Below, piece by piece: positions 1 to 8,186 of a stretch of 18,018 bases of DNA. Source of the stretch: Paraglaciecola arctica (lineage in GTDB: Bacteria > Pseudomonadota > Gammaproteobacteria > Enterobacterales > Alteromonadaceae); assembly GCA_003232445.1 (NCBI GenBank), contig QIJM01000124.1, positions 1-18,018 on the forward strand, written 5' to 3'. A program made the position numbers and the translations under genes. The stretch's first letter is position 1; the number at the start of each line of letters is the position of its first letter. The notes under the pieces are model-generated. The model saw only the letters and a list, made by a program, of their open reading frames with translations. It did not search any database and was not told where the DNA came from.

Positions 1-2
1 AA

Positions 3-128
3 ATCGAGAATGATAAAGGCAACTACACCGAGGCCTTTTTACAAAAAGTGTTCGCACCCGTAGGGCTAGTGGTAACAGTCATTCCAAAAAACCTTGAGAT
101 TCTCAGAGAAATATTAAAGACAAGTTAG
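3..128 (+). CDS. 3' end of an unrecognised protein (partial)
   Basis: An open frame runs in from the window edge and ends at a TAG at 126-128, giving 41 residues with ordinary composition that end in ILREILKTS. It contains no start codon, so it must begin upstream of the window if it is real. I do not recognise the family. The other two forward frames hit stops early (11-13 and 61-63), which supports this frame being the coding one. A hairpin at 147-164 follows shortly after the stop, as is common downstream of gene ends. Confidence 0.45.
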   Translation: MENDKGNYTEAFLQKVFAPVGLVVTVIPKNLEILREILKTS

Positions 129-144
129 AATTATTCACACTTGC

Positions 145-166
145 GCGTGGGCATAAATGCCCACCC
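145..166. repeat. REP-like palindrome downstream of the partial gene
   Basis: GTGGGCAT (147-154) and ATGCCCAC (157-164) are perfect 8-base inverted arms around a two-base centre. The flanks CGCG and CCTAC resemble GTAGGGTGGGCA-type repetitive extragenic palindromes found between genes in many gammaproteobacteria. No U-tract follows, so it is not a classical terminator. No second copy is visible in this window, so the REP assignment rests on resemblance only. Confidence 0.45.
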
Positions 167-281
167 TACTGACAAATATTGTCACTTTACGACGGTCATG
201 GCCATTGAAAACCCTGGTCGATTAAACCAAGCAAACAAACAAGCCCAGTAATACCAGCATATCTAGCCACCAATGGACATC

Positions 282-297
282 TGGCATACTAATTGCA
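282..297 (+). promoter_or_regulatory. sigma-54 (RpoN) promoter, probably for pilA
   Basis: TGGCAT (282-287), five bases, then TTGCA (293-297) matches the sigma-54 consensus TGGCAC-N5-TTGCW, with the invariant GG and GC exactly ten bases apart. pilA of Pseudomonas is transcribed by RpoN under PilR control, so the match fits the gene downstream. Transcription would begin near 308, leaving an unusually long leader of about 320 bases before the pilA start. No better-placed sigma-54 match was seen closer to the gene. Confidence 0.65.
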
Positions 298-312
298 TTA
301 AGTATCTCGCTG

Positions 313-404
313 GTGCTAAAAGGAATTAGCAAAAGGATTTACCAGTAAGTTGCTAAAGGGAGTTAGCATAAAGGAAGCTAAGCAATTGCTATAGGGAGTT
401 GGCA
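313..404. repeat. Three degenerate copies of a 19-base inverted-repeat motif upstream of pilA
   Basis: Copies lie at 313-331 (GTGCTAAAAGGAATTAGCA), 350-368 (TTGCTAAAGGGAGTTAGCA) and 386-404 (TTGCTATAGGGAGTTGGCA), spaced 37 and 36 bases apart. The first two carry perfect arms TGCTAA-N6-TTAGCA. The third has one change in each arm. Related AGGGAGYT cores recur at 412-419 and 455-462. If the sigma-54 promoter is used, they fall in the pilA leader RNA, where each could form a small hairpin. They could equally be protein binding sites on DNA. Confidence 0.6.
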
Positions 405-629
405 GTTATTGAGGGAGCTGAAACACTTGGCAACAGGTGGCAAAGCAAGATGAAAGGGAGCTGGAGCAAATGGGGATTTAGCATCAGCAAGCCGAGCGGC
501 GTGGGGGTAAATTTTCACGCCGCACTTTCGGTTTTTGTAAAAATGAAGTATCGTTAGTGTGTTGCCATGGATGTGCAGCATATAATTTTTGATTTTTGGA
601 CCAATTAAACTCCCGGGAGGGAAACTGAA

Positions 630-1070
630 ATGAATATAAACATGACTAATCTTAAAAATTACAGAAGCCAAACAGGTTTCACCTTGATTGAGCTGATGAT
701 TGTAGTAGCAATTATTGCTATTTTGCTTGCATTAGCAATTCCGGCGTATCAGGATTACAGCATTCGAACAAAGAATGGAGAGGCTATTTCAGTATCAGGT
801 TCAGCCAAATTGGCTATAGCAGAAACTTGCCAATCTACCAATTCTACTGCTAATAACGGCTACGCTTTCGCTGGATCTAAGTATGTAAGTGCTGTAAGTT
901 TAAGTGGTAGCTGTACAGTGCCAGTTGTTACAGCAACCACCGTAAATACCGGCGGCGCAGATATAAACATTGTGTTTACAGGTAACTATAGTGATGGTTC
1001 CGGTCGTATTGACTGGGCATGCACAAACACGGGTGGTATAGTGGCACAAATACCAGCCGAGTGTCGTTAA
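630..1070 (+). CDS. pilA: Type IV major pilin PilA
   Basis: This is the structural subunit of the type IV pilus, exported to the inner membrane and assembled into the fibre. Residues 1-16 form a basic leader ending in Gly16. PilD would cut before Phe17, followed by FTLIELMIVVAIIAILLALA with the key Glu21 (Glu5 of the mature protein). The rest is a globular domain rich in Ser, Thr and Asn. Cys131 and Cys145 probably close the C-terminal D-loop (WAC...AECR). Another cysteine pair lies in the middle of the domain. The length of 146 residues is normal for type IVa pilins. The start at 630 follows a GGGAGG ribosome site (615-620) nine bases away. An in-frame ATG at 642 would give a 12-residue leader and lacks that spacing. 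The C-terminus is Arg, not the glycosylated Ser of group I Pseudomonas pilins. Confidence 0.93.
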   Translation: MNINMTNLKNYRSQTGFTLIELMIVVAIIAILLALAIPAYQDYSIRTKNGEAISVSGSAKLAIAETCQSTNSTANNGYAFAGSKYVSAVSLSGSCTVPVVTATTVNTGGADINIVFTGNYSDGSGRIDWACTNTGGIVAQIPAECR

Positions 1071-1101
1071 CCCATAAGCGCTAAGTAAACTTTGTTACAG
1101 A

Positions 1102-1129
1102 AAACCCCCGCTTAGACGGGGGTTTTTTT
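1102..1129 (+). terminator. Intrinsic terminator of pilA
   Basis: AAACCCCCG (1102-1110) pairs with CGGGGGTTT (1117-1125) around the loop CTTAGA, and the T-run continues to 1129. This GC-rich stem with a following T-tract is a textbook rho-independent terminator. It would limit read-through from the highly expressed pilin gene into pilB, as is usual in this locus. Confidence 0.9.
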
Positions 1130-1300
1130 ATTAAAATCAAGTTTTAGCACCATAGGTGATAGGCATTACATTAAAGTTAGATTCAAGCTATAATTATCAG
1201 TGCAAACATAGAGATAATGTGCGCATATTAGAAACAAAAACTACAACTTATATCCTTGGGGGGTATCAGCAGGAAAATGCAGGGGACCGGGGAGAAAGAA

Positions 1301-3019
1301 ATGAACACGGATGTAAAAACTACCGTACGCTTAAACGGCCTGGCCCGACGCCTAGCTGATGATGGTCTGCTTGATGCAACCACAGTTCGCGAGGCCACAG
1401 ATGCCGCCAACCACAATAGTTCGACTCTCCTCAGCCATTTAATTCAACACGATATAGTACCGGTTGCACGCCTTGCCTCCGCGGCAGCTGCTGAGTTTGG
1501 CATTCCACTGGTTGATATTACCGCTCTGGATCTTACAGACACACCGATTAACCTGATTAGTGAAAAATTACTACACCGGCATAAGCTGTTACCGGTATTT
1601 GTCCGTGGAAAAACCCTTTTTGTAGCAACCGCCGACCCTACCAACCAACTGGCGCTGGATGAAGTTTCATTCAACTCAGGCTTGGTTGTAGAGCCATTAA
1701 TTGTTGCTGCAGACTCTCTGGATGCTGCTATTGATAGTGCCGGTGATGCGCAAGACACCAGTTTTGATGAATTTTCTGAAGATGATGACGATATCCTCAG
1801 TAATTTGGAAGTCGATACCTCAAGCCAGGAACAAGACTCTGATGATAGTGCTATTGACGAGGCACCGGTGGTCAAATTCGTCAGTAAAATTCTATTGGAC
1901 GCTATCCGTAAAGGAGCTTCTGATATTCATTTCGAACCCTATGAAGATAAATACCGGGTGCGCTACCGCTTGGATGGGGTATTAAAACAGGCAGCTTCTC
2001 CACCCAACGCCATGGCCAGAAGGATCGCCTCTCGCCTTAAAGTTATGGCACAGCTGGACATTGCCGAACGACGCGTACCACAGGACGGCCGGATAAAGCT
2101 TAATCTGTCTAAGAAAAAATCTATCGATTTTCGTGTCAGCACCCTGCCAACCTTATTTGGTGAAAAAATTGTGCTACGAATCCTCGACTCCTCTGTAACT
2201 AAACTTGGAATCGAAGTTTTAGGTTTTGAAAAAAACCAACAAGAGGATTTTCTTACGGCTGTAAATAAGCCCTATGGCCTAGTACTGGTAACCGGTCCAA
2301 CAGGCAGTGGTAAAACCGTAACGCTATACACCGCACTAAATATTCTCAACGATGGCGGTCAAAACATTTCAACCGTTGAAGATCCGGTTGAAATTCGCGT
2401 TGAAGGTATTAATCAAGTACAGCAAAATGTAAAAGCCGGCCTAACCTTCGCCAAAGCACTACGGTCGTTTTTACGCCAAGATCCAGATGTGATTATGGTT
2501 GGCGAAATACGCGACCTGGAAACCGCAGATATCGCCGTTAAGGCCGCCCAAACCGGTCACCTTGTGCTATCTACGCTGCACACTAATGACGCTTCAGAAT
2601 CCATTACCCGGTTGGCACAAATGGGGGTTGCTGCGTTTAATATTATTTCCGCAGTCAATATCGTGCTGGCACAACGACTTGTGCGGGTATTACACAAATG
2701 CAAACATGTTGAGGAAATACATGCTGCCGCACTAGAAGAAATAGGCTATAGTGAAGAAGAAATAAATAACAATCTAACCATTTACGCACCTACAGGATGC
2801 AGTGGTTGCAATGATGGTTATCGGGGTCGGAGTGGTATTTTTGAAGTTATGCCAATTTCCACTGAACTTAAAAGCATTATCCTCGAGGGTGGTAACGCCC
2901 TGAAAATTAACGCCCAGGCACGCCGCGAAGGGATTATCGACTTGCGCCGGGCTGCTCTTAATAAAGTTAGTACCGGAGTTACTGGTCTGGCTGAAATCAA
3001 CCGTGTAACCAAGGACTGA
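1301..3019 (+). CDS. pilB: Type IV pilus extension ATPase PilB
   Basis: Cytoplasmic hexameric ATPase that powers pilus assembly. Residues 1 to about 140 form the MshEN/GspE N-terminal domain, followed by an acidic linker (DEFSEDDDD). The ATPase core has the Asp box (SDIHFEPYED...RLDG), the Walker A motif GPTGSGKT at 332-339, Walker B within DPDVIMVGEIRD at 394-405, and the His box TGHLVLSTLHTND. A C-terminal GCSGCNDGYRGRSG gives one CxxC of the zinc site. The first half reads VLHKCKH rather than LCxxCK, so one usual cysteine is absent and a nearby His may substitute. I prefer the ATG at 1301 because GGGGAG lies six bases upstream and it gives 572 residues, close to the 566 of Pseudomonas PilB. 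A start at 1256 would add 15 atypical residues. Confidence 0.93.
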   Translation: MNTDVKTTVRLNGLARRLADDGLLDATTVREATDAANHNSSTLLSHLIQHDIVPVARLASAAAAEFGIPLVDITALDLTDTPINLISEKLLHRHKLLPVFVRGKTLFVATADPTNQLALDEVSFNSGLVVEPLIVAADSLDAAIDSAGDAQDTSFDEFSEDDDDILSNLEVDTSSQEQDSDDSAIDEAPVVKFVSKILLDAIRKGASDIHFEPYEDKYRVRYRLDGVLKQAASPPNAMARRIASRLKVMAQLDIAERRVPQDGRIKLNLSKKKSIDFRVSTLPTLFGEKIVLRILDSSVTKLGIEVLGFEKNQQEDFLTAVNKPYGLVLVTGPTGSGKTVTLYTALNILNDGGQNISTVEDPVEIRVEGINQVQQNVKAGLTFAKALRSFLRQDPDVIMVGEIRDLETADIAVKAAQTGHLVLSTLHTNDASESITRLAQMGVAAFNIISAVNIVLAQRLVRVLHKCKHVEEIHAAALEEIGYSEEEINNNLTIYAPTGCSGCNDGYRGRSGIFEVMPISTELKSIILEGGNALKINAQARREGIIDLRRAALNKVSTGVTGLAEINRVTKD

Positions 3020-3024
3020 TTACC

Positions 3025-4245
3025 ATGGCGGAAAAAACAACTGAACTGGAAATGTTTCTCTGGGAAGGCAGAGATAAACGCGGAAAAAAACTGAAAGGTC
3101 AACAAACCGGCCGCAATCAAAACCTGATCCGGGCCGACCTGCGCCGACAGGGAATCACACCTACCAGAGTCCGGCGTAAACCTAAGACATTATTTGGTGG
3201 TGCCGGCCAACGTATCACGCCGAAAGAAATAGCGGTTTTCTCGCGCCAGTTTGCCACTATGCTTAAATCGGGTGTGCCGCTGGTTGGTTCTTTAGAGATT
3301 ATCGAGCATGGCAGTGCCAACCCGCGAATGGCAAAAATGATTGGCGATATCCGTCGGGATATTGAAAGCGGATCTACACTCGCAGAAGCTTTGGCCAAAC
3401 ACCCAGTACAGTTTGATGAGCTTTATCAAAATCTGGTAAATGCCGGAGAACAAGCCGGTGTGCTCGATGGTTTGCTGGAATCTATCGCTTCCTACAAGGA
3501 ACGAATGGAGAGTATAAAAAGTAAAATAAGAAAGGCGCTTTTTTATCCGGCTGCGGTAATTGCTGTTGCCATTCTGGTTTCCGGAATTTTGCTTGTTTTT
3601 GTCATCCCGATGTTCGAAGAAACCTTTCAGAGCTTTGGTGCAGACTTGCCGGCGTTTACCAGACTTATGGTTGATTTTTCCCGGTCGGTACGAGACTACG
3701 GTGTCCTATACTTTCTAATAATTGCCGGTACTATCGCCGGGTTGCTGTATTTCAAAAAGCGCTCACTTACCTTCCAACATTGGATAGATAGGGTCAGCTT
3801 AAAAATCCCCATAATCGGTCCAATTTTACAAAAAGCAGCACTTGCCAGATTTGCCAGAACTTTAGCTACGACCTTCGCGGCAGGCGTACCTTTGGTAGAT
3901 GCGCTCAAAATTGTTTCAAGATCCACTGGCAACGCAGTTTATAACAATGCAACCGCGGAAGTCAGGGAGGACGTAGCGGTCGGGCACACTTTAAAACTGG
4001 CAATGGAACAAACCGGGGTTTTCCCGCATATGGTGATTCAAATGACAGCTATTGGTGAAGAAGCCGGCTCACTGGATGACATGCTGAACAAGGTTGGAGA
4101 CTTTTATGAAGAAGAAGTTAACGATTCTGTAGATGCCATGTCCAGCCTGATCGAACCCATGGTTATTGTGGTTATTGGCGGCATGGTGGGCAGCATGGTA
4201 ATTGCCATGTACCTACCAATTTTCAAACTTGCGGCAGTAATGTAG
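3025..4245 (+). CDS. pilC: Type IV pilus inner-membrane platform protein PilC
   Basis: Polytopic inner-membrane protein that couples the PilB and PilT ATPases to pilin insertion and removal. It has two T2SSF domains. The first starts around FSRQFATMLKSGVPLVGSLE and the second at FARTLATTFAAGVPLVDALK. Hydrophobic segments include LFYPAAVIAVAILVSGILLV, a middle segment around YFLIIAGTIAGLLYF, and a C-terminal one around MVIVVIGGMVGSMVIAMYL. At 406 residues it matches the family length. The start lies five bases after the pilB stop, with AAGGA at about 3010-3014 inside pilB as the likely ribosome site, so the two genes should be co-translated. Confidence 0.93.
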   Translation: MAEKTTELEMFLWEGRDKRGKKLKGQQTGRNQNLIRADLRRQGITPTRVRRKPKTLFGGAGQRITPKEIAVFSRQFATMLKSGVPLVGSLEIIEHGSANPRMAKMIGDIRRDIESGSTLAEALAKHPVQFDELYQNLVNAGEQAGVLDGLLESIASYKERMESIKSKIRKALFYPAAVIAVAILVSGILLVFVIPMFEETFQSFGADLPAFTRLMVDFSRSVRDYGVLYFLIIAGTIAGLLYFKKRSLTFQHWIDRVSLKIPIIGPILQKAALARFARTLATTFAAGVPLVDALKIVSRSTGNAVYNNATAEVREDVAVGHTLKLAMEQTGVFPHMVIQMTAIGEEAGSLDDMLNKVGDFYEEEVNDSVDAMSSLIEPMVIVVIGGMVGSMVIAMYLPIFKLAAVM

Positions 4246-4257
4246 GGCAACTATTCT

Positions 4258-5181
4258 ATGCAGATATTGATGGATCTGGGTCAACTATTGTCCCAGAATT
4301 TGCTTCTGTTACTCGGCCTGACTGCAATATTAGGGCTAATGGTCGGCAGCTTTTTAAATGTTGTTATTCTACGCCAACCCAAACGAATGTTTCACCAATG
4401 GCGAGAGCAATGTCAACTGTTGCTCTCATCTGATAATTCAGGCTCAAGTAGCGAAATAATAAATAACGTAAGTAATAGCACAACAACAGAACAAACACCC
4501 CCCGGCTTTGTAAAACAGCGCTCCTTCTGCCCGAATTGCAAACACCAATTATCCGCAGTCGATAACATTCCTCTTTTCAGTTATCTCTTTTTGCGTGGGC
4601 GTTGCCGCTATTGCAAACAAAGTATTTCTTTACGCTACCCCTTCACAGAAATGCTAACTGCCCTGGTTTCAGTAGCAATAGTCTGGCATTTTGGCTACTC
4701 TGCGGAATCAGCCTTCGGGTTAGTATTCAGTTGGGTTTTAATCGTACTTTCCGGTATAGATATTGATCATCAATTGCTACCGGATGATATTGTTCTGCCC
4801 CTGCTCTGGGCAGGTTTGCTATTAAGTCTTGCAGCTTCCGGCGTGTCACCCCAAGATGCAATTATTGGTGCTGCTGCCGGTTATTTATCGCTCTGGAGTA
4901 TATACCAGCTGTTTAAACTACTAACTGGCAAGGAAGGCATGGGCTATGGTGATTTTAAATTACTGGCTGCCATAGGGGCTTGGCTGGGTTGGCAAATGTT
5001 ACCGCTTGTTGTTTTGCTATCATCCTTGCTTGGGGCCGTAATTGGCGGACTCTTGCTAGTTATTAGGCGTAAAGGCAGCCAACCGGTTCCTTTTGGCCCT
5101 TACCTGGCAACTGCCGGTTGCGTTGCATTCTTGTGGGGTGATCAATTAACCGGGCTTTATCTGAACTATTTTAGATTGTGA
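4258..5181 (+). CDS. pilD: Prepilin leader peptidase / N-methyltransferase PilD
   Basis: Inner-membrane aspartyl protease that cleaves type IV prepilins and pseudopilins after Gly and methylates the new N-terminal residue. The N-terminal domain has the zinc-binding cysteines Cys91, Cys94, Cys116 and Cys119 in the pattern CPNC...CRYC. The peptidase part has DIDHQLLPDD (Asp168/Asp170) and GMGYGD with Asp232 of the GxGD motif. Several membrane segments follow. At 307 residues it is slightly longer than the 290 of Pseudomonas PilD. The extra length appears as a low-complexity Ser/Asn/Thr stretch at about residues 57-80, just before the zinc domain. It sits 12 bases after pilC and overlaps coaE by four bases. 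Confidence 0.93.
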   Translation: MQILMDLGQLLSQNLLLLLGLTAILGLMVGSFLNVVILRQPKRMFHQWREQCQLLLSSDNSGSSSEIINNVSNSTTTEQTPPGFVKQRSFCPNCKHQLSAVDNIPLFSYLFLRGRCRYCKQSISLRYPFTEMLTALVSVAIVWHFGYSAESAFGLVFSWVLIVLSGIDIDHQLLPDDIVLPLLWAGLLLSLAASGVSPQDAIIGAAAGYLSLWSIYQLFKLLTGKEGMGYGDFKLLAAIGAWLGWQMLPLVVLLSSLLGAVIGGLLLVIRRKGSQPVPFGPYLATAGCVAFLWGDQLTGLYLNYFRL

Positions 5182-5822
5182 AAGAAAGTCGCAAAAGCCT
5201 ACAAATACGAGCTTTCGTTGTAGCCCTTACCGGCGGGATTTCCTCCGGTAAAACAGTAGTTTCAAATATCTTTGCTGATTTAGGCGCTGCCGTTGTAGAT
5301 ACCGACATAGTTGCCCGAGAAGTTGTTGCTGCAGGTAGTCCCGGTTTAAAATTAGTTGCTAAAAAGTTTGGCCACTCCATCCTTCAAGCTGATGGGACAC
5401 TGGACCGCAAGCAAATGCGGGATCTTATATTTTCAAATTCTGAAAAAAAAATACAATTGGAAAAAATTCTTCACCCGTTAATACAAACGGGATCCATCCG
5501 GCAATTACAACAGGTAGACACCCCTCTGGCTATTCTGGTAATCCCCTTACTGGCTGAAGGCAAATCTTCGAGCGATTCTTACCGCTGGGTAGACAAAATA
5601 GTTGTAGTTGATGTCGATACCAGCACCCAGATCAAGCGTGTAATGAATAGAGATAATATATCGCTATTGCAGGCGAAGACAATTCTTTCTTATCAGGCAA
5701 GCAGATCTGAAAGGCTGTTAATCGCAGATGATGTTATCGTAAATAACAAAAGCATTGAGAGCCTGAAAATTAAAGTTACCCGTCTCTTTGAGCAATACAG
5801 TGCCCTTACAGACAAACCATAA
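5178..5822 (+). CDS. coaE: Dephospho-CoA kinase CoaE
   Basis: Cytosolic enzyme that phosphorylates the 3'-hydroxyl of dephospho-CoA, the last step of coenzyme A synthesis. The P-loop is TGGISSGKT (about 18-26), a variant of TGGIGSGKS with Ser at the third glycine, and VVDTDIVARE (39-48) matches the family's DxD segment. The 214 residues are about the usual length, with a slightly extended N-terminus. The GTG start at 5178 overlaps the pilD stop as GTGA. No ATG precedes the P-loop, so the GTG is the only reasonable start. Linkage to pilBCD is conserved in Pseudomonas and relatives. Confidence 0.92.
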   Translation: MKESRKSLQIRAFVVALTGGISSGKTVVSNIFADLGAAVVDTDIVAREVVAAGSPGLKLVAKKFGHSILQADGTLDRKQMRDLIFSNSEKKIQLEKILHPLIQTGSIRQLQQVDTPLAILVIPLLAEGKSSSDSYRWVDKIVVVDVDTSTQIKRVMNRDNISLLQAKTILSYQASRSERLLIADDVIVNNKSIESLKIKVTRLFEQYSALTDKP

Positions 5823-5851
5823 AACAACCTTCTAATTATCTGAGCACCTAT

Positions 5852-7951
5852 ATGACCTGGTTTGAATACACCGAAAATAGAAAAAAATTCATTATTACTG
5901 GCATTACTATTCTTTGCGTAGCAATTTTACTATTAACGGCTCGAAGAAATGTAATCTCACTGGATGCTTACTGGCATTTAAAAACAGGTCTAGACTGGCT
6001 CCAACACGGCCTTAGCCCCTGGATTGATCACTATAGCTTTACCTACCCGGGTGAAGAAATATCTGGGTCACCGTATTTATTTCAAGGCTTAATTGCGCTT
6101 TTGGTTGATCAGTTTGGGGTAGAGTCGGGATTCCAAATATTTCGGTTAACGACTTCATTAATTCTATTTCTACTTTTCTTTGCATTCTTGCGCCAAATAA
6201 AATCAATCACCCTAGTTTATCTTCTCGCGCTGCCAATGATTGTCGTTTTATTGCAATATCGGGCAACTGTGCGCCCGGAACTGATCAGTTTCAGCTTCTC
6301 CATTCTAGCTATTATGCTGTATTACGATGCAGGAAAACAGTTAAAGACTATCAATATAGCACTCATGGCAGGCTTGATTTTGCTATGGTCAAATTACCAC
6401 TCATCGTTGCTCGGTTACATCATTTTTTTTGGTTATTTTGTGGATGTCGCCCTTGAGCAACTAAAGGACCGCGCCCCAATTAGGACCTGGTTAAAGTGGT
6501 CAATTTCTGGGCTTATTATATTGATGGTTGGTTTTTTAAAACCTCAACTGCAACACACCCTTATGGGTTTGTTTACATTCTCACCAGAATGGAAAGAGAT
6601 AATTCAGGAATACACGCCCACCTATATTTTATACCGCAATCACCCAATGATATATGTCCTTGCTCTACTTAGTGTGCTTACCACAGCATTGTTAGTATGG
6701 CAGAAACGCTTTGGTTTATTAATCAGTTTCTTGGTGTTTACTTATAGTGCCATTACAATGGCAAGAATGGTGACACCATCGGGTATCATAATGATATGCA
6801 TTCTCGCCTGGGCATTGAGTGAAGTCGATTTTCGTACATTTATACGAAAAACACCAGCTTTAGGCACACATCTTATTGGTATAACTCTGCTAGCTATATT
6901 TTCTGTAACGCTCTGGTCAGGTGTTGTTACCGCGCGAAACTATATGGAGGAAAACAAAAAATCACCTTTGCGATACCCATGGGATATAACAGGCTATATT
7001 ACAGACAATAAAATCAGTGGAAGAATCTTCAATAACTATGGGATGGGTGGGTTTTTAATCCATGAGCTTTCACCTGCAAACCAAATATACATAGACGGCC
7101 GTACCAACGTTCTCTACCCACTTGAACATTTTAAGAGTTATACAAAATCAGCGCGTTATTCTAAATACTTGCAATCTGAGGTTAATAAATACGAAATTAA
7201 ATTAATAATATTACCAAACGGTCATATATATAATTCACTTGTCGCAGATCTAGAAGAAACTCACCTAGATTTTGTTGGTGCTGCATATTCGCTCTATCGG
7301 CAAGAAAATCCGAATTTTCCTTTATTTGGTGAACTACTCGCTTATCCTGCCTGTTACAATCCCGAACTGATCAATCAACTTGAGGGTGAAATTGAGATAG
7401 CCCGCAACATCTTACCTGCCTACTCTCCCTTACTTCCGTTTATGGCCTCTGTAGAGGCTTACTCCCAGGCAGAGAATAAAGAAAAATACTTACTAAGCCA
7501 GATAGAAATGGAAACATGGGATGATTTTCATTTAAGGTTTATTGGTCTCCAGGCATTGCAACAAGGCCAGGACTTACTGGTAATTGAAATTTTCAAGCAT
7601 CTTAATCGTTGGGTCCTAAATGATTTCCTGGTTACAGCACTTGCAAACATTAAGCTTGGTAGGTGGAAGTTAGCAGAGAAAACACTTTACGATGCATCGG
7701 TGATTAAGTGGTCCTATAGGAGCCCCGTTGACAAAGCCACTACATATACCCTACTCGAGCATATCAGAAAAAACAAAGATTTTGAATTTATGGAAAAAGA
7801 ATATATAGACAGCCTCGTAGAGGAAATTAATCTAATATTCTCAGGAGTAGATGCTACTACTCTTCCAGGTTATCGGTCTTTTTGCCCAATGAATATAATT
7901 AATACTAACCCTGAAATTGAGGGGGTAAGAATAAATTCTGAAGTGATGTAG
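5852..7951 (+). CDS. Multi-spanning membrane protein, probable GT-C glycosyltransferase
   Basis: The 699-residue protein has a first membrane segment at about 13-29, directly followed by SLDAYWHLKTG (Asp38, Trp41, His42). This placement of an Asp in the first periplasmic loop is typical of GT-C enzymes that use polyprenyl-phosphate sugars. About nine more hydrophobic segments extend to near residue 365. A large soluble C-terminal part follows, with the segment FNNYGMGGFLIHELSP and then YIDGRTNVLYP, a pattern I associate with GT-C-like bacterial membrane proteins. The last 200 residues are helical and may be TPR-like. It sits 29 bases after coaE, with weak ribosome-site sequence. Its place between the pilus operon and a glycan gene block suggests transfer of a sugar to pilin or another envelope acceptor, but neither substrate nor acceptor can be read from sequence. 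Base composition is intermediate between the two flanking blocks. Confidence 0.6.
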   Translation: MTWFEYTENRKKFIITGITILCVAILLLTARRNVISLDAYWHLKTGLDWLQHGLSPWIDHYSFTYPGEEISGSPYLFQGLIALLVDQFGVESGFQIFRLTTSLILFLLFFAFLRQIKSITLVYLLALPMIVVLLQYRATVRPELISFSFSILAIMLYYDAGKQLKTINIALMAGLILLWSNYHSSLLGYIIFFGYFVDVALEQLKDRAPIRTWLKWSISGLIILMVGFLKPQLQHTLMGLFTFSPEWKEIIQEYTPTYILYRNHPMIYVLALLSVLTTALLVWQKRFGLLISFLVFTYSAITMARMVTPSGIIMICILAWALSEVDFRTFIRKTPALGTHLIGITLLAIFSVTLWSGVVTARNYMEENKKSPLRYPWDITGYITDNKISGRIFNNYGMGGFLIHELSPANQIYIDGRTNVLYPLEHFKSYTKSARYSKYLQSEVNKYEIKLIILPNGHIYNSLVADLEETHLDFVGAAYSLYRQENPNFPLFGELLAYPACYNPELINQLEGEIEIARNILPAYSPLLPFMASVEAYSQAENKEKYLLSQIEMETWDDFHLRFIGLQALQQGQDLLVIEIFKHLNRWVLNDFLVTALANIKLGRWKLAEKTLYDASVIKWSYRSPVDKATTYTLLEHIRKNKDFEFMEKEYIDSLVEEINLIFSGVDATTLPGYRSFCPMNIINTNPEIEGVRINSEVM

Positions 7952-8097
7952 ACTAAAGGGTATGCGTTTCCATTCATGCTTCTACCGAGTCACGGGCTAT
8001 GGAGGTTTGCTTGTATCGTTATCTAGAATAGTCCCATCTGATATATTGAATCATATTCTCTGCGCTTTAAACTATAAAAACTTGAGTGTTTGAAATA

Positions 8098-8127
8098 CTG
8101 ACGAGCGAGCTAGAAACGGACTAAAAT
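8098..8127 (+). promoter_or_regulatory. Possible sigma-70 promoter for the glycan gene block
   Basis: CTGACG (8098-8103) and TAAAAT (8122-8127) are separated by 18 bases and match the -35 and -10 consensus at four and five of six positions. Transcription from here would leave a leader of roughly 50 bases before the wecE-like start at 8187. An alternative weak pair begins at TTGAAT (8046-8051). No JUMPstart or ops element is visible in the 7952-8186 gap. Confidence 0.3.
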
Positions 8128-8186
8128 ATATTGTAGTCCCTTTTGCCAGGGGTTTATCATTTGACTTTATGTGTAAGTAGGTAATT

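Noticed and set aside
378..671. A 97-residue reverse-strand open frame over the pilA leader
   Set aside because: It overlaps the promoter, repeats and pilA start, resembles no family, and is explained by the low stop density of this stretch.
1256..1300. An upstream ATG extending PilB by 15 residues
   Set aside because: The ATG at 1301 has a better-placed ribosome site and gives the normal PilB N-terminus.
1444..1875. A 143-residue reverse-strand open frame inside pilB
   Set aside because: Serine-rich shadow of the coding strand with no recognisable motif.
8138..8151. CCCT-TTTGCC-AGGG hairpin followed by TTT before wecE
   Set aside because: A four-base stem is too weak to call a terminator or attenuator.
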